Assembly (NCBI RefSeq): GCF_022751215.1
Contig: NZ_JAICDG010000001.1
Location: 248,001 to 312,000 of the forward strand
Source: Actinomadura terrae
GTDB taxonomy: Bacteria > Actinomycetota > Actinomycetes > Streptosporangiales > Streptosporangiaceae
Length of the DNA stretch: 64,000 bases
Direction: 5' to 3'
Each line of letters begins with the position of its first letter. Position 1 is the first letter of the stretch. Below the pieces are notes generated by a model. That model searched no databases, was not told the origin of the DNA, and worked only from the letters and a program-made list of their open reading frames with translations. Made by a program: the position numbers and the translations under genes. Shown piece after piece: positions 19,120 through 27,682 of the stretch.

Positions 19120-19539
19120 ATGACGGAGATCTCGTCGCAGGGTTACGGCCCTGACCATGGGTCGGAATTCGGCTACGGCCTGCACCACGTGCAGATCGCG
19201 ATCCCGCCCGGCAGCGAGGACGACTGCCGTGCCTTCTACGTCGGGGCGCTCGGCATGCTGGAGATCCAGAAGCCGCCGGTGCTCGCGGCCCGTGGCGGGT
19301 TGTGGGTCCGCGCGGACGGCCTGGAAATCCACCTGGGCGTGGAGGAGGACTTCAGGCCTGCCCGGAAGGCGCATCCGGGTATTCGGGTGGCCGATCTGGA
19401 CGCCCTGGAAAGGCGGCTGACCGCACACGGTATCGCCGTCACCTGGGACGACAACTTTCCTGGGCATCGCCGCTTCTACGTGGCCGACAACCTGGGCAAC
19501 CGCCTCGAATTCCTGCAACGCGACGGCACGACGCCGTAG
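19120..19539 (+). CDS. VOC-family (glyoxalase/dioxygenase fold) protein
   Basis: A 139-residue vicinal-oxygen-chelate protein with one pair of beta-alpha-beta modules: LHHVQIAIPPGSEDDCRAFY at the first metal-histidine strand, LWVRADGLEIHLGVEE, HPGIRVADLDALERRL and RFYVADNLGNRLEFLQ with the C-terminal Glu. The start at 19120 has GGAG six bases upstream; an ATG at 19108 is the alternative. The family binds divalent metal and can act as glyoxalase, dioxygenase or drug-binding resistance protein. It lies 42 bases downstream of the TetR gene, so it is a plausible target. Confidence 0.88.
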   Translation: MTEISSQGYGPDHGSEFGYGLHHVQIAIPPGSEDDCRAFYVGALGMLEIQKPPVLAARGGLWVRADGLEIHLGVEEDFRPARKAHPGIRVADLDALERRLTAHGIAVTWDDNFPGHRRFYVADNLGNRLEFLQRDGTTP

Positions 19540-19549
19540 CCGGAGGAGT

Positions 19550-20431
19550 TCACTCGCCGGTCGTCGATATGTCCAGGGCGGACAGGAAGGCCGTGGCGGC
19601 GGGGGACGGCTGGGAGCGGCTCCAGACCACGTGTTCAATGCGGGCGGGCGCGTCGCGCAGGCGGACGACGCGCAGGTCGGGCAGTTCCGGAACGAACGCG
19701 GACGGCAGCATGCCGATTCCCAGGCCCTGCCTGATCAGGCGGGCCATGAGGGCGGCGGCCGTCACCTCGAAGGCGACCTCGCGTTGTATTCCGGCCGCCG
19801 CGAATGCCGCGTCGGAGTGGGCGCGTCCCGCGGTGCCCGCCGGGAAGTCGACGAAGGTCTCCTCTGTCAGTCGGTGCACGTCGACGTCTTCCTTGTCCGC
19901 CAATGGATGGTCGGGGGCGACCACGGCGACCAGGTCGTCGCGGGCGAGTTCCCGCCCGTGGACGCCCTTGGGGCGCACACCCAAGGGGAGGCCCAGAAAG
20001 GCGACGTCCAGAGTGCCCTGTTGAATCCGCTCGACCAGTTCTTCGCTGGGGCTTGTCCGGAGGCTGATCCGCACTTCCCGGTGGCGCAGGCGGAACCTTT
20101 TCAGCACGGCCGGGAGGTCGATCGCGGCGACCGTGGAAATGGCGCCGATGGCGAGCCGTCCCCGGATCTCCCCGGCGGTGGCCGCGACCTCGGCGCGGGC
20201 GCGTTCGGCGGCCTCCAGGGCCTGGCGGGCGGCGGGCAGGAACGCCTCGCCCGCCGGGGTCAGCCGGACGCGGCGGCTCGTCCGGTCGAAGAGTCGGGCG
20301 CCGAGCTCGCGCTCCAGCCGGGCGATCTGGTGGCTCAGCGCCGACTGGACGACCAGGCAGCGCTCGGCGGCGCGGGTGAAGTTGCTCGTCTCCGCGACGG
20401 CGACAACGTAGCGCATCTGCTGGAGCTCCAT
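19550..20431 (-). CDS. LysR-family transcriptional regulator
   Basis: A 293-residue LTTR. The N-terminal winged helix is clear: MELQQMRYVVAVAETSNFTR, then AAERCLVVQSALSHQIARLE with LGARLFDRTSRRVRLTPAG. The effector domain spans about 90-290. It is divergent from the MFS/NmrA operon with a long palindrome between them, the usual LTTR arrangement. It probably senses a compound handled by those two genes. Confidence 0.94.
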   Translation of the reverse strand: MELQQMRYVVAVAETSNFTRAAERCLVVQSALSHQIARLERELGARLFDRTSRRVRLTPAGEAFLPAARQALEAAERARAEVAATAGEIRGRLAIGAISTVAAIDLPAVLKRFRLRHREVRISLRTSPSEELVERIQQGTLDVAFLGLPLGVRPKGVHGRELARDDLVAVVAPDHPLADKEDVDVHRLTEETFVDFPAGTAGRAHSDAAFAAAGIQREVAFEVTAAALMARLIRQGLGIGMLPSAFVPELPDLRVVRLRDAPARIEHVVWSRSQPSPAATAFLSALDISTTGE

Positions 20432-20458
20432 GGATCAATCGTGATGCACGATCGATCC
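20432..20458. promoter_or_regulatory. LysR-type operator palindrome
   Basis: A 27-base dyad between the LysR start and the MFS gene: GGATCAATCGTG, ATG, CACGATCGATCC, with 11 of 12 arm positions complementary. It contains the T-N11-A core typical of LTTR sites. It directly abuts the LysR start codon. Confidence 0.65.
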
Positions 20459-20510
20459 GATGAAAAACATGTGTTGGACTCATTGATCGCCCATCGCCGA
20501 AGGTGGGCGC

Positions 20511-21803
20511 ATGACGAGACCTCGACCGGACGGCGCCGCACCGCGCGGGCTGATCCTGCTCATGTCGGTGGCGACCGGGCTGGCGGTCGCGGGCAACTAC
20601 TTCACGCAGCCGCTGCTCGACCTGATCGGGCGCGAACTCGGGCTCAGCCCCGCGCTGGCGGCGCTGACGGTGACGGCGGCCCAGGGCGGCTACGCGCTGG
20701 GCCTGATCCTGCTGGTGCCGCTCGGTGATCTGGTGGAGCGGCGGCGGCTCGCCGTCTCGCTCTACGCGGCGACCGCGCTGTTCCTGCTGGTGTCGGCCGC
20801 CGCGCCGGGCGGCACGGTGCTGATGGTCGGGACGGCCCTGACCGCGCTGACCTCGGTGGGGGCGCAGGTGCTGGTGCCGTTCGCGGTGACGCTGGCGGCC
20901 CCGGCCGAGCGCGGCCGGGTGGTCGGAACGGTGATGACCGGGCTGCTGCTCGGCGCGCTGCTGGCGCGGACGGCGGCGGGCGCGCTGGCGGAGGTCGGCG
21001 GCTGGCGGACGGTCTACTGGGTGAACGCGGCCCTGATGGCGGGGACGGCCGTGCTGCTGCGGATCCACCTGCCCCGGCTCGGCGGCGACGGGCGCCGCCT
21101 GTCCTACCCGGGCCTGCTCCGTTCGACGGTGCTGATGCTGCGGGACGAGCCGCTCCTGCGCTGGCGGTCGGGCATCGCCGCCCTGAGCATGGCCGCGTTC
21201 AGTGTGCTGTGGACGGCGCTGACGTTCCTGCTGGTGCGCTCGCCCTACGGCTGGTCGGAGTCGACGATCGGGCTGTTCGGCCTGGTCGGCGCCGCGGGAG
21301 CGCTGACCGCCTCGCTGACGGGACGACTGGCCGACCGCGGCCACGCGCAGCTGCTGACCGCCGCCGGAGCCGTCGCGCTCGCCGCGTCCTGGATCGCGCT
21401 CGCCGCCGGGTCGACCTCGCTGGTCTGGCTGCTCGTCGGCGTCATCGTGTTGGACCTGGCGCACAAGATGGTGCTCAACGGCAACCAGCACGTCGTTTAC
21501 GCGCTCCGGCCCGAGGCCCGCAACAGGATCAACTCCGCGTTCATGACGTCCTTCTTCGCCGGTGGCGCGGCGGGTTCCGCGCTGACCTCGGTGGTCTGGG
21601 TCCGGGGCGGCTGGACGGGGGTCTGCGTCCTGGGCGCCGTCCTCTCGGTCGGGACGTTCGTGCTCTGGGGCCTGGAGCGCATTTCGATGAACAAGGAGAA
21701 CGAGAATGTCACGCACCGTTTTGATAACCGGCGCGACCGGAACCGTGTCCAGCGCTCTAATGGAGTCCCTGAAAGGGAGGAACATCCGAGCCCTCGTCCG
21801 TGA
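20511..21803 (+). CDS. MFS transporter
   Basis: A 430-residue major facilitator with about 12 membrane helices, proton-driven. The first TM has GNYFTQPLLDLIG and the loop between TM2 and TM3 has GDLVERRRLAVSLY, like YnfM/arabinose-efflux-type exporters. The C-terminal 40 residues are hydrophilic because the frame runs 98 bases into the next gene. It is controlled by the divergent LysR and coupled to the NmrA-type gene; probably an efflux pump. Confidence 0.92.
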   Translation: MTRPRPDGAAPRGLILLMSVATGLAVAGNYFTQPLLDLIGRELGLSPALAALTVTAAQGGYALGLILLVPLGDLVERRRLAVSLYAATALFLLVSAAAPGGTVLMVGTALTALTSVGAQVLVPFAVTLAAPAERGRVVGTVMTGLLLGALLARTAAGALAEVGGWRTVYWVNAALMAGTAVLLRIHLPRLGGDGRRLSYPGLLRSTVLMLRDEPLLRWRSGIAALSMAAFSVLWTALTFLLVRSPYGWSESTIGLFGLVGAAGALTASLTGRLADRGHAQLLTAAGAVALAASWIALAAGSTSLVWLLVGVIVLDLAHKMVLNGNQHVVYALRPEARNRINSAFMTSFFAGGAAGSALTSVVWVRGGWTGVCVLGAVLSVGTFVLWGLERISMNKENENVTHRFDNRRDRNRVQRSNGVPEREEHPSPRP

Positions 21804-22581
21804 CAGGTCGAAAGCGGAGCGCATTCGCGAACGGGGTGTGGAGGCGGTCGTCGGTGACCTCGGTGACGCCGGATCGCTGCCCGCCGCTTTCGAGGGCGTC
21901 CACGACGTGTGGCTGCTCACCCCGAACGGCCCGCGCGCGCCGGAGCACAACATGAACGCGGTGTGGGCCGCGCGCGAAGCGGGAGTGGAGCGCATTGTGC
22001 GGCTTTCCGTCGTCGGCGCGGCGCACGACGCGCCGAACCGGAGCGGCAGGCTGCACGCGCTGTCCGACCGGGAGACCGAACGGTGCGGCATCCGCTGGAC
22101 GATCCTGCGCCCGCACTGGTTCATGCAGAACCTGCTGAACGAGGCGGGCGACATCGCCGCCACCGGGACGTTCTCGCTGAACATGGCCTCGGCGCGCATC
22201 GGCATGATCGACGCGCGCGACATCGCCGACTGCGCCGCCCGCGTCCTGCTCGACGACCCCGACCGCCACCACGGCGCGACCTACACGCTCACCGGCCCGC
22301 GCTCGCTGGCGTTCGCGGAAGTCGCGCGGGAACTGAGCGAGGCGCTCGGCCGATCCGTCGCGTATCTGCCGGTCGGCGACGACGCGAAGCGTAAGGCGCT
22401 GCTCGGCTATGGCGTCCCGGAATGGATCGTCCACATGCTGGAGGATTACGCACGGGCTTATGCGTCCGGATGGGGCGACCTCACCACCGGCACGGTCGCC
22501 GAGCTTCTCGGACGCCCCCCGCGCGACATCGCCGACTTCGTCCGCGACCACGCCTCGGCGTTCGCCCCGGTCGCCGGCTGA
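21706..22581 (+). CDS. NmrA-like NAD(P)-binding protein
   Basis: A 291-residue atypical short-chain dehydrogenase with a Rossmann motif LITGATGTVSSALMESL at the N-terminus. It has a conserved ILRPHWFMQNLL helix and a MIDARDIADCAARVLLDD segment typical of NmrA/QOR2-like quinone or azo-reductase-like proteins. There is no YxxxK catalytic pair, as usual in this family. It overlaps the MFS gene by 98 bases and must be cotranscribed. Possible roles are redox sensing or NADPH-quinone reduction of the exported compound. Confidence 0.9.
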   Translation: MSRTVLITGATGTVSSALMESLKGRNIRALVRDRSKAERIRERGVEAVVGDLGDAGSLPAAFEGVHDVWLLTPNGPRAPEHNMNAVWAAREAGVERIVRLSVVGAAHDAPNRSGRLHALSDRETERCGIRWTILRPHWFMQNLLNEAGDIAATGTFSLNMASARIGMIDARDIADCAARVLLDDPDRHHGATYTLTGPRSLAFAEVARELSEALGRSVAYLPVGDDAKRKALLGYGVPEWIVHMLEDYARAYASGWGDLTTGTVAELLGRPPRDIADFVRDHASAFAPVAG

Positions 22582-22608
22582 CACCGGCGGCCGGGGCTCC
22601 TCAGAGGG

Positions 22609-23121
22609 TCAGACCCCGAACGCGGCGGGGTAGCGGATCGTCCCGGACGGGACGGGTCGGTCGGGGTCGAGGGCCAGCGCCATCATGTACTGGTCCTCGA
22701 CCTCGAACGGCGGGCGGATGGAGTGCCGCGAGGCCGGGGTGAAGCCGAACCTCGGGTAGTACTCGGCGTGGCCGAGGACGAGCGCGAGGTTCTCGCCCCG
22801 CTCGCGGGCGGCGTCGAGCGCCGCGCGGATCGCGGCGGAACCGGCGCCGTGCCGCTGGAACTCGGGCCGCACGGCGCACGGGCCGAGCGTGAGCGCCGGG
22901 ACACCGTCGACGTGGCAGCGCGTGAGCAGCGCGAACCCGGCGATGGTGCCGTCGAGCGTCTCGGTGACCAAGGACAGGCCGGGGATCCAGGCGCCCTCGT
23001 CGGCGCGCAGGGCCTCGACCAGGTCGGCCTCGTGCGAGGTGGGGAAGGCCGCGAGGTTGACGGCGCGGATCTCGGTGAGATCGGCGGGCGTCTCGGCGCG
23101 GGCGATCCAGGAATTGATCAT
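22609..23121 (-). CDS. GNAT-family N-acetyltransferase
   Basis: A 170-residue acetyl-CoA transferase close to the YhbS/PA4026-type group. Motif A is visible as LGPCAVRPEFQRHGAGSAAI, followed by LVLGHAEYYPRFGFTPAS (the GxxxYYxRFGF signature) and a C-terminal strand. The ATG at 23121 fits the family start. A GTG at 23175 would add 18 residues, and neither has a clear ribosome site. The substrate is unknown. Confidence 0.88.
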   Translation of the reverse strand: MINSWIARAETPADLTEIRAVNLAAFPTSHEADLVEALRADEGAWIPGLSLVTETLDGTIAGFALLTRCHVDGVPALTLGPCAVRPEFQRHGAGSAAIRAALDAARERGENLALVLGHAEYYPRFGFTPASRHSIRPPFEVEDQYMMALALDPDRPVPSGTIRYPAAFGV

Positions 23122-23366
23122 GACGGTGATGCGGTCCGTTTCTGTGTTCGGCTGGGACGCGACGTCACGGGCCACCGGAAGGAAGAATCCTCAAGGAGGT
23201 CACTGCCGTGCCGTGAGCGCCACGCTCACCAGTGGGTCAGGCCGAAGCCCGGGAAGTGGGGACTGTCCGGATGCTGCCGAGGGCAGCACGCATCACCGCG
23301 ACCACCGAACCCCACCTCCGATCCGCTTGGAACCGACACCGAACGATCGACATGGTAGCAACCAAC

Positions 23367-23410
23367 GGCGCGTGGCCCGACCGGAGGGATCTCCGATCGG
23401 GCCACGCGCC
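23367..23410 (-). terminator. 20-bp hairpin terminator after the TIGR03084 gene
   Basis: The arms at 23367-23386 and 23391-23410 pair over 20 bases with one mismatch around the loop GGAT. It sits 12 bases after the stop of the leftward four-gene operon, so it most likely ends that transcript. Confidence 0.8.
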
Positions 23411-23421
23411 CTGATCCGGGG

Positions 23422-24204
23422 TCAGGCGAACTGGCCGGGGCGACGGCCTTCGCCCGCCGGGCCCCGGTAGGCCTGGGCGATGTCGAGCCAGTGGTCGGCC
23501 TCGGCGCCCACCGCGACGATGTCGAGGTCGTCGCGGTGGCGGCGGCGGGTGACCAGCAGGCAGAAGTCCTCGGCGGGGCCGGAGACGCGCTGCTCGGCGT
23601 CCGCCGGGCCGTAGGCGTGCACCGCGCCGGACGGGGCGGTGATCTCGAAGCGGAACGGCGTGTCGGGCTGGGTCTCGCCGCGCGCCTGGTAGCCGAACTC
23701 CTGCACGAGGATCGCGAACACGACGATGTGCATCAGCCGGTCGGTCGCCTCGCGGCGGATACCGACGGCGTCGGCGATGTCCTGGCCGTGGGCGAACAGC
23801 TCCATCATCCCCGCCGCCGCGAGCACGGCCGCCGGGATCGGCCGGACGAGCCAGGGCACCAGCTTGTCGCCCGGGAGCGCCGCCAGGGCCTTCTCCGTCG
23901 TCGCGCGCTGGGCGCGGAAGGCGGCGAGCATGTCGCCGGGCTCGCCGGTGTGCTGCTTCACGGCGGCGTTGACGGCGCCCTGGAAGTCCTTCGAGGCGGC
24001 CTCGGTGACCGCCTTGAACGCGTCCGGGTCGGACGCGGCCATGCCCGCGAGGCCGTAGACGAAGGTCAGGTGGGCGAGCTGGTCGGAGACCGTCCAGCCG
24101 GGGGCCGGGGTGGGGGTCTTCCACTGGCCGGGATCGAGGTCCGTCACCATCTGGTCGAGGGCGTCGCCCTCGGCGATCAGGGCGGTGACCACTGGGTCGG
24201 TCAT
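23422..24204 (-). CDS. TIGR03084-type DinB-fold, mycothiol-dependent-isomerase-like enzyme
   Basis: A 260-residue protein with the DinB/MDMPI fold. It begins MTDPVVTALIAEGDALDQMV, has W-T-x-x-D-Q-L-A-H-L (first metal His), AAAGMMELFAHGQDIADAVG (second/third His), and ends with a sterol-carrier-like C-terminal domain (CLLVTRRRHRDDL, AEADHWLDIAQAYRG). This family groups with mycothiol-dependent maleylpyruvate isomerases; mycothiol is the actinobacterial thiol. It is the last gene of a four-gene operon, overlapping the AhpD-like gene by ATGA. Confidence 0.9.
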   Translation of the reverse strand: MTDPVVTALIAEGDALDQMVTDLDPGQWKTPTPAPGWTVSDQLAHLTFVYGLAGMAASDPDAFKAVTEAASKDFQGAVNAAVKQHTGEPGDMLAAFRAQRATTEKALAALPGDKLVPWLVRPIPAAVLAAAGMMELFAHGQDIADAVGIRREATDRLMHIVVFAILVQEFGYQARGETQPDTPFRFEITAPSGAVHAYGPADAEQRVSGPAEDFCLLVTRRRHRDDLDIVAVGAEADHWLDIAQAYRGPAGEGRRPGQFA

Positions 24205-25205
24205 GTCTGTGTTCCTCTCTCAGCTGATGGTCCGGCCGCGTGGACGCGCGCACCGGCGGCGCGGGCGGCGGTGAAGGACGCCCACGCGGCGAGGCCGACG
24301 AGCGTCCCGTCATCGGGGCGGACGGCGCGGAACGCCGCCACGTCGCGCGCGCCCACCTGGTGCGAGGCGAACGCCGTGAGCAGGGCGAGCCGCCCGGCGG
24401 GACGGTCGACGGGATGCAGCGCGGCGGTCGCCTCCTCGGCCCATCCCTTGGACAGGCCCTTCGGTGAGCCGTCCCAGGCGGCGACCTCCGCGCGCACGAG
24501 GTCGCGGACCGGGGGCGGCACCGCCGCGCCCGCCCGCGCGAACGCCGCCGCCGCGCGCGCGAACGCCTCCGCCACGTGCGGGGTGCGCGCGGCCCAGGCG
24601 AGATCGTTCGGCAGCGGCGCGGCGGGCAGCAGCGCCGCCGAGGTGCCGGGCGAGCGGACGCGCCGCCGCGTCATCCGGCCGAGCAGCCGCATCATCGGGT
24701 CCCGCGCGGCGCCCGGGACGGACGGGGGCAGCGGCGAGTCGTCCAGGAACACGTTGACCATGCGGTTCAGGTACTCGAACGTGACCAGCACACCGATGTA
24801 CTCGGGGGCGTGGTCGTCCGGGAACGGCGACTCGCCCGCCCCGCCGCGCTGCACCCAGCCGGTGAGCGGCGTCGCCGCCGGGGCCGCCGCGCCGTGCACC
24901 GCCACGCAGTACGGGCAGGTGTTGCGGCGGGAGACCTCGGCGGCGACGGCCTCCTTGGCCGCCCGCCCGGCGAGGCCCGGCACGACGAGGCTCTCGCGCA
25001 GGATCGTCCAGGACGCGGCGAGCGCGTCCGGCAGCGGCGAGTGCAGCGCGACCGGCGGGGCGAGCATGCCGAAGTCGCGCTCGACCTGCCCGTACACGGC
25101 GGCGACCAGCCCGGTCGCCGCGCCGGGCGCGACCGGGCTGACATGCTCGACCCGGGCCAGCGCGCGGCGCAGCGGGCGGCTGATCGGCTGCCGCAGCGCG
25201 TCCAC
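24201..25205 (-). CDS. AhpD-like (carboxymuconolactone decarboxylase fold) peroxidase-type protein
   Basis: A 334-residue protein. The GTG start has GGGAG five bases upstream, inside the end of the GMC gene. The AhpD signature NTCPYCVAVHG (CxxC with His) lies near residue 95; the second half is an AhpD-like helical repeat (MMRLLGRMTRRR, AFASHQVGARDVAAFR). The family reduces hydroperoxides or acts as a disulfide oxidoreductase. It sits between a GMC oxidoreductase, which can release hydrogen peroxide, and a mycothiol-type enzyme, so peroxide or adduct clean-up is a reasonable guess. A longer upstream extension of this frame is a shadow over the GMC gene. Confidence 0.85.
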   Translation of the reverse strand: MDALRQPISRPLRRALARVEHVSPVAPGAATGLVAAVYGQVERDFGMLAPPVALHSPLPDALAASWTILRESLVVPGLAGRAAKEAVAAEVSRRNTCPYCVAVHGAAAPAATPLTGWVQRGGAGESPFPDDHAPEYIGVLVTFEYLNRMVNVFLDDSPLPPSVPGAARDPMMRLLGRMTRRRVRSPGTSAALLPAAPLPNDLAWAARTPHVAEAFARAAAAFARAGAAVPPPVRDLVRAEVAAWDGSPKGLSKGWAEEATAALHPVDRPAGRLALLTAFASHQVGARDVAAFRAVRPDDGTLVGLAAWASFTAARAAGARVHAAGPSAERGTQT

Positions 25206-25207
25206 CG

Positions 25208-26863
25208 CTACTCCCGCACGAGGTCGCGGACCAGCGGCAGGACGGCGTCGCGGGCGGCCTTGTCGCCGTCCGGCGCCGGCGCCCCGTAGCCGACGTCGAC
25301 GCCGCGGTCGCGCAGCGCGCGGACGATGCCGGGGATCGACCGCTCGGCGAGCGCGGCGATCGTGAGCGCCGGGTTCACGGTGAGCGCGCCCGGCACCGCC
25401 GACCCGTCGGTCACGAACACGCCCGGGTGGCCGCGCAGCTCGTGCCGGTCGTCCAGCGCGGACGTGCCGGGGTCGTCGCCGATCCGGCAGGACGCGAGCG
25501 GGTGCACGGTGTAGGCGCCGACGAGGTCGTTCGTCCACGGCAGGACGGTGGCGAGCCCGTCCTTCTCCATGACCCGCTTGGCCTCGGCGTCGGAGATCTC
25601 CCAGCCGTGCAGCGTGTTCGCGGTCGGGACGTAGCCGAGGTTGCCGCGGCCGAGCATCTGCTGGGAGATCCGGGCGGCGTTGCCCGTCGCGGGCGGCGGG
25701 CCGAACACGCCCTCGTTGTCGTCCTCGCTCATCGTGAAGATCGTCAGCCAGGACTGCCAGCGGCGGAGCATCTCCTTCTTCTCCGGCCCGAACCACGCCT
25801 TCCCGTCGGCGGTGGGCGTCTGCGCGAGGATCGTGCCGAGCCCCGGCGGGAAGTAGAGCTGCTCCAGCGAGAAGCGGTCGTACTCCGGCAGTGACCCGTC
25901 GAGGTTGTCCCAGCTCGCGACGCAGGGGCCCTTGCCGATCTGGGACGCGGCGTACGCCGAGCCGTCCGGCCGCGACAGCCCGAGCAGCTCCGCGACCTTG
26001 TCCTCGTTCAGCACCGCCGTGTTCAGCCGCTCGCCGTTGCCGGAGAAGTAGCGGCCGACCGCGTGCGGCATCGTGCCGAGGTGCGGCTCGGAGCGCTGGA
26101 GGATCACGGGGGTGGCGCCCGCCCCGGCCGCGATCACGACGATCTTGGCCTCCAGCGTGCCGGAGCCCGCGACGACCCGGTAGTCCTCGTCGTCGACGAC
26201 GTTGTAGTGCACCTGGTAGCCGCCGTCGTCCGTCCGCGAGAGGTACTGCACCTCGTGCAGCGGGCGGATCTGCGCGCCGTGCGCGACGGCGGCGGGAAGG
26301 TAGTTCAGCAGCAGCGACCGCTTGGCGTCGAACCGGCAGCCCGACATCATCCAGTTGCAGTTGGTGCACAGGTTGTTGTCGATAGCGGTCGGCGCCGGGT
26401 TGGCGGTACGGCCCGCGTGGTTGCACGCGGCGGCGAACACGCCACCGGAGTAGGTGACCACGTCCCAGCCCTGCCGCTGGACGGGCAGCGCCTCGGCGAC
26501 CCGGTCGTACCAGGGCTCCAGCGTGTCGCGGCTGATCGCGGCGGGCCACATCCGGCGGCCGATCGAGCCCTGGCGGTCGAACACGAACCGGGGCGCGCGC
26601 GGCATCGTCGCGAAGTACACGACGCTGCCGCCGCCGACGCAGTTGCCGCCGAGCAGGCTCATCCCGTCGCCGACGACGAAGTCGAACACGCGCGTGTAGG
26701 ACGAGCCGAGCAGGAAGTCGTGCTCGAACTCGTCGGTCTTCACCCAGGGGCCGCGCTCCAGCACGACGACCTTCGCCCCGCCCGCGGCGAGGTGGTAGGC
26801 GGCGATCGCGCCGCCGAATCCGCTGCCGATGACGATGACGTCGGCGCGCTCGGGGCTGCTCAT
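25208..26863 (-). CDS. GMC-family FAD oxidoreductase
   Basis: A 551-residue glucose-methanol-choline flavoenzyme, probably a sterol/alcohol oxidase or dehydrogenase. The N-terminal FAD fold reads VIVIGSGFGGAIAAYHLAAG; the covering motif has LLGGNCVGGGSVVYFATMPR. A cysteine-rich loop follows (NLCTNCNWMMSGCRFDAKRS). The C-terminal catalytic region includes VGAYTVHPLASCRIGDDPG and VFVTDGSAVPGALTVNPALT (His/Asn pair). AGGGAG precedes the ATG at 26863. It overlaps the DUF5987 gene by ATGA. Cholesterol-oxidase relatives share the same C-terminus; the substrate is open. Confidence 0.92.
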   Translation of the reverse strand: MSSPERADVIVIGSGFGGAIAAYHLAAGGAKVVVLERGPWVKTDEFEHDFLLGSSYTRVFDFVVGDGMSLLGGNCVGGGSVVYFATMPRAPRFVFDRQGSIGRRMWPAAISRDTLEPWYDRVAEALPVQRQGWDVVTYSGGVFAAACNHAGRTANPAPTAIDNNLCTNCNWMMSGCRFDAKRSLLLNYLPAAVAHGAQIRPLHEVQYLSRTDDGGYQVHYNVVDDEDYRVVAGSGTLEAKIVVIAAGAGATPVILQRSEPHLGTMPHAVGRYFSGNGERLNTAVLNEDKVAELLGLSRPDGSAYAASQIGKGPCVASWDNLDGSLPEYDRFSLEQLYFPPGLGTILAQTPTADGKAWFGPEKKEMLRRWQSWLTIFTMSEDDNEGVFGPPPATGNAARISQQMLGRGNLGYVPTANTLHGWEISDAEAKRVMEKDGLATVLPWTNDLVGAYTVHPLASCRIGDDPGTSALDDRHELRGHPGVFVTDGSAVPGALTVNPALTIAALAERSIPGIVRALRDRGVDVGYGAPAPDGDKAARDAVLPLVRDLVRE

Positions 26864-27432
26864 GACGGGCTCCCTGTCGAGGTCGTGTCGGGGTGGATCG
26901 GGGCCAGCTCGCGGCCGTAGGAGAACGCGTCGAACCGCCACAGGCCGTCCGCGTCGGGCGGCATGAAGCCCATGGCCGTGAGCCCGGGGTGGCCCGCCGC
27001 GAGCGCGTCGGTCGTGTGCATGTGCGCGGCGGTGTCGTAGGCCATGTTGCAGAACAGGGCGAGCAGCACCCAGAAGTCCTTCTCCGGGTGGCCGGGCGTC
27101 GTCAGCGTCCGCACCAGCGCGGCCCGGTCGGCGTAGGAGAGCGCGACGAACGGCGGCAGCGCGCCGTCGAGGTCCAGGCCCCGCTCGCGGGCGTACCCGA
27201 GGGCGTGCTCGTTGACGCCCTGCGCGTAGCCGTCCAGCGCCTCGGAGATGCCGGGCGCGAACATGCCGAGCAGCTCCATCGCCCCCGCCTGGACGGCGCC
27301 GGGCCCGGGGGCCGCGCCCGCGATGGCGACGTCGTCCGGGCCGCGCTTCTCACCCGGGACGATCGTGTCGGCGAACGCCTCCAGGGTCAGGGTCGTGGTG
27401 TCGTCGCCGTCCGGTGCGGCGTCATCGGTCAT
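26860..27432 (-). CDS. DUF5987 protein (gluconate-dehydrogenase-subunit-3-like)
   Basis: A 190-residue protein beginning with an acidic linker followed by LTLEAFADTIVPGEKRGPDD, a motif shared with the small subunit of membrane-bound GMC dehydrogenases, then an all-helical body ending WRFDAFSYGRELAPIHPDTT. It lacks the twin-arginine signal often present in that family, so the complex may stay cytosolic. It is the first gene of the operon and overlaps the GMC gene, so the two probably form an oxidoreductase heterodimer. Confidence 0.85.
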   Translation of the reverse strand: MTDDAAPDGDDTTTLTLEAFADTIVPGEKRGPDDVAIAGAAPGPGAVQAGAMELLGMFAPGISEALDGYAQGVNEHALGYARERGLDLDGALPPFVALSYADRAALVRTLTTPGHPEKDFWVLLALFCNMAYDTAAHMHTTDALAAGHPGLTAMGFMPPDADGLWRFDAFSYGRELAPIHPDTTSTGSPS

Positions 27433-27590
27433 GTTCCGTCCCTTTCACGAGAACGGGGGTGAAAATGAGGTCCCGGCATGCGCCGCCGGGACCCCCTGGG
27501 AAACGCGGTGACTCGTGCTTCCAGGCTTGCGCCGCCGGGCGGCGGCGCGCATCTCTCCGATTGCCATGGGGTTTTTCTCCGCGGCGCCCG

Positions 27591-27618
27591 GAGCGCACTC
27601 CGAAAGATGCGCTCCGGC
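27591..27618. promoter_or_regulatory. Inverted repeat in the divergent promoter upstream of unbL
   Basis: Perfect 9-bp arms CGGAGCGCA and TGCGCTCCG with a 10-base spacer, 65 bases upstream of the DUF1702 start and within the 250-base gap to the divergent GMC operon. It is a plausible binding site for a shared regulator; no regulator gene is adjacent. Confidence 0.4.
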
Positions 27619-27682
27619 CGCTTCGGGGCGACCGTGGACGCACCGGCGGTGTGCCGGTGGGAGAACGAGGGAGGGGACCTCC

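Noticed and set aside
19635..22223. 862-codon minus-strand frame across the LysR, MFS and NmrA genes
   Set aside because: Spans three well-supported genes in other frames; low-complexity product.
25206..26549. Upstream extension of the AhpD-like frame over the GMC gene
   Set aside because: Composition is Arg/Ala/Gly-rich shadow; the GTG at 25205 with its ribosome site is the real start.
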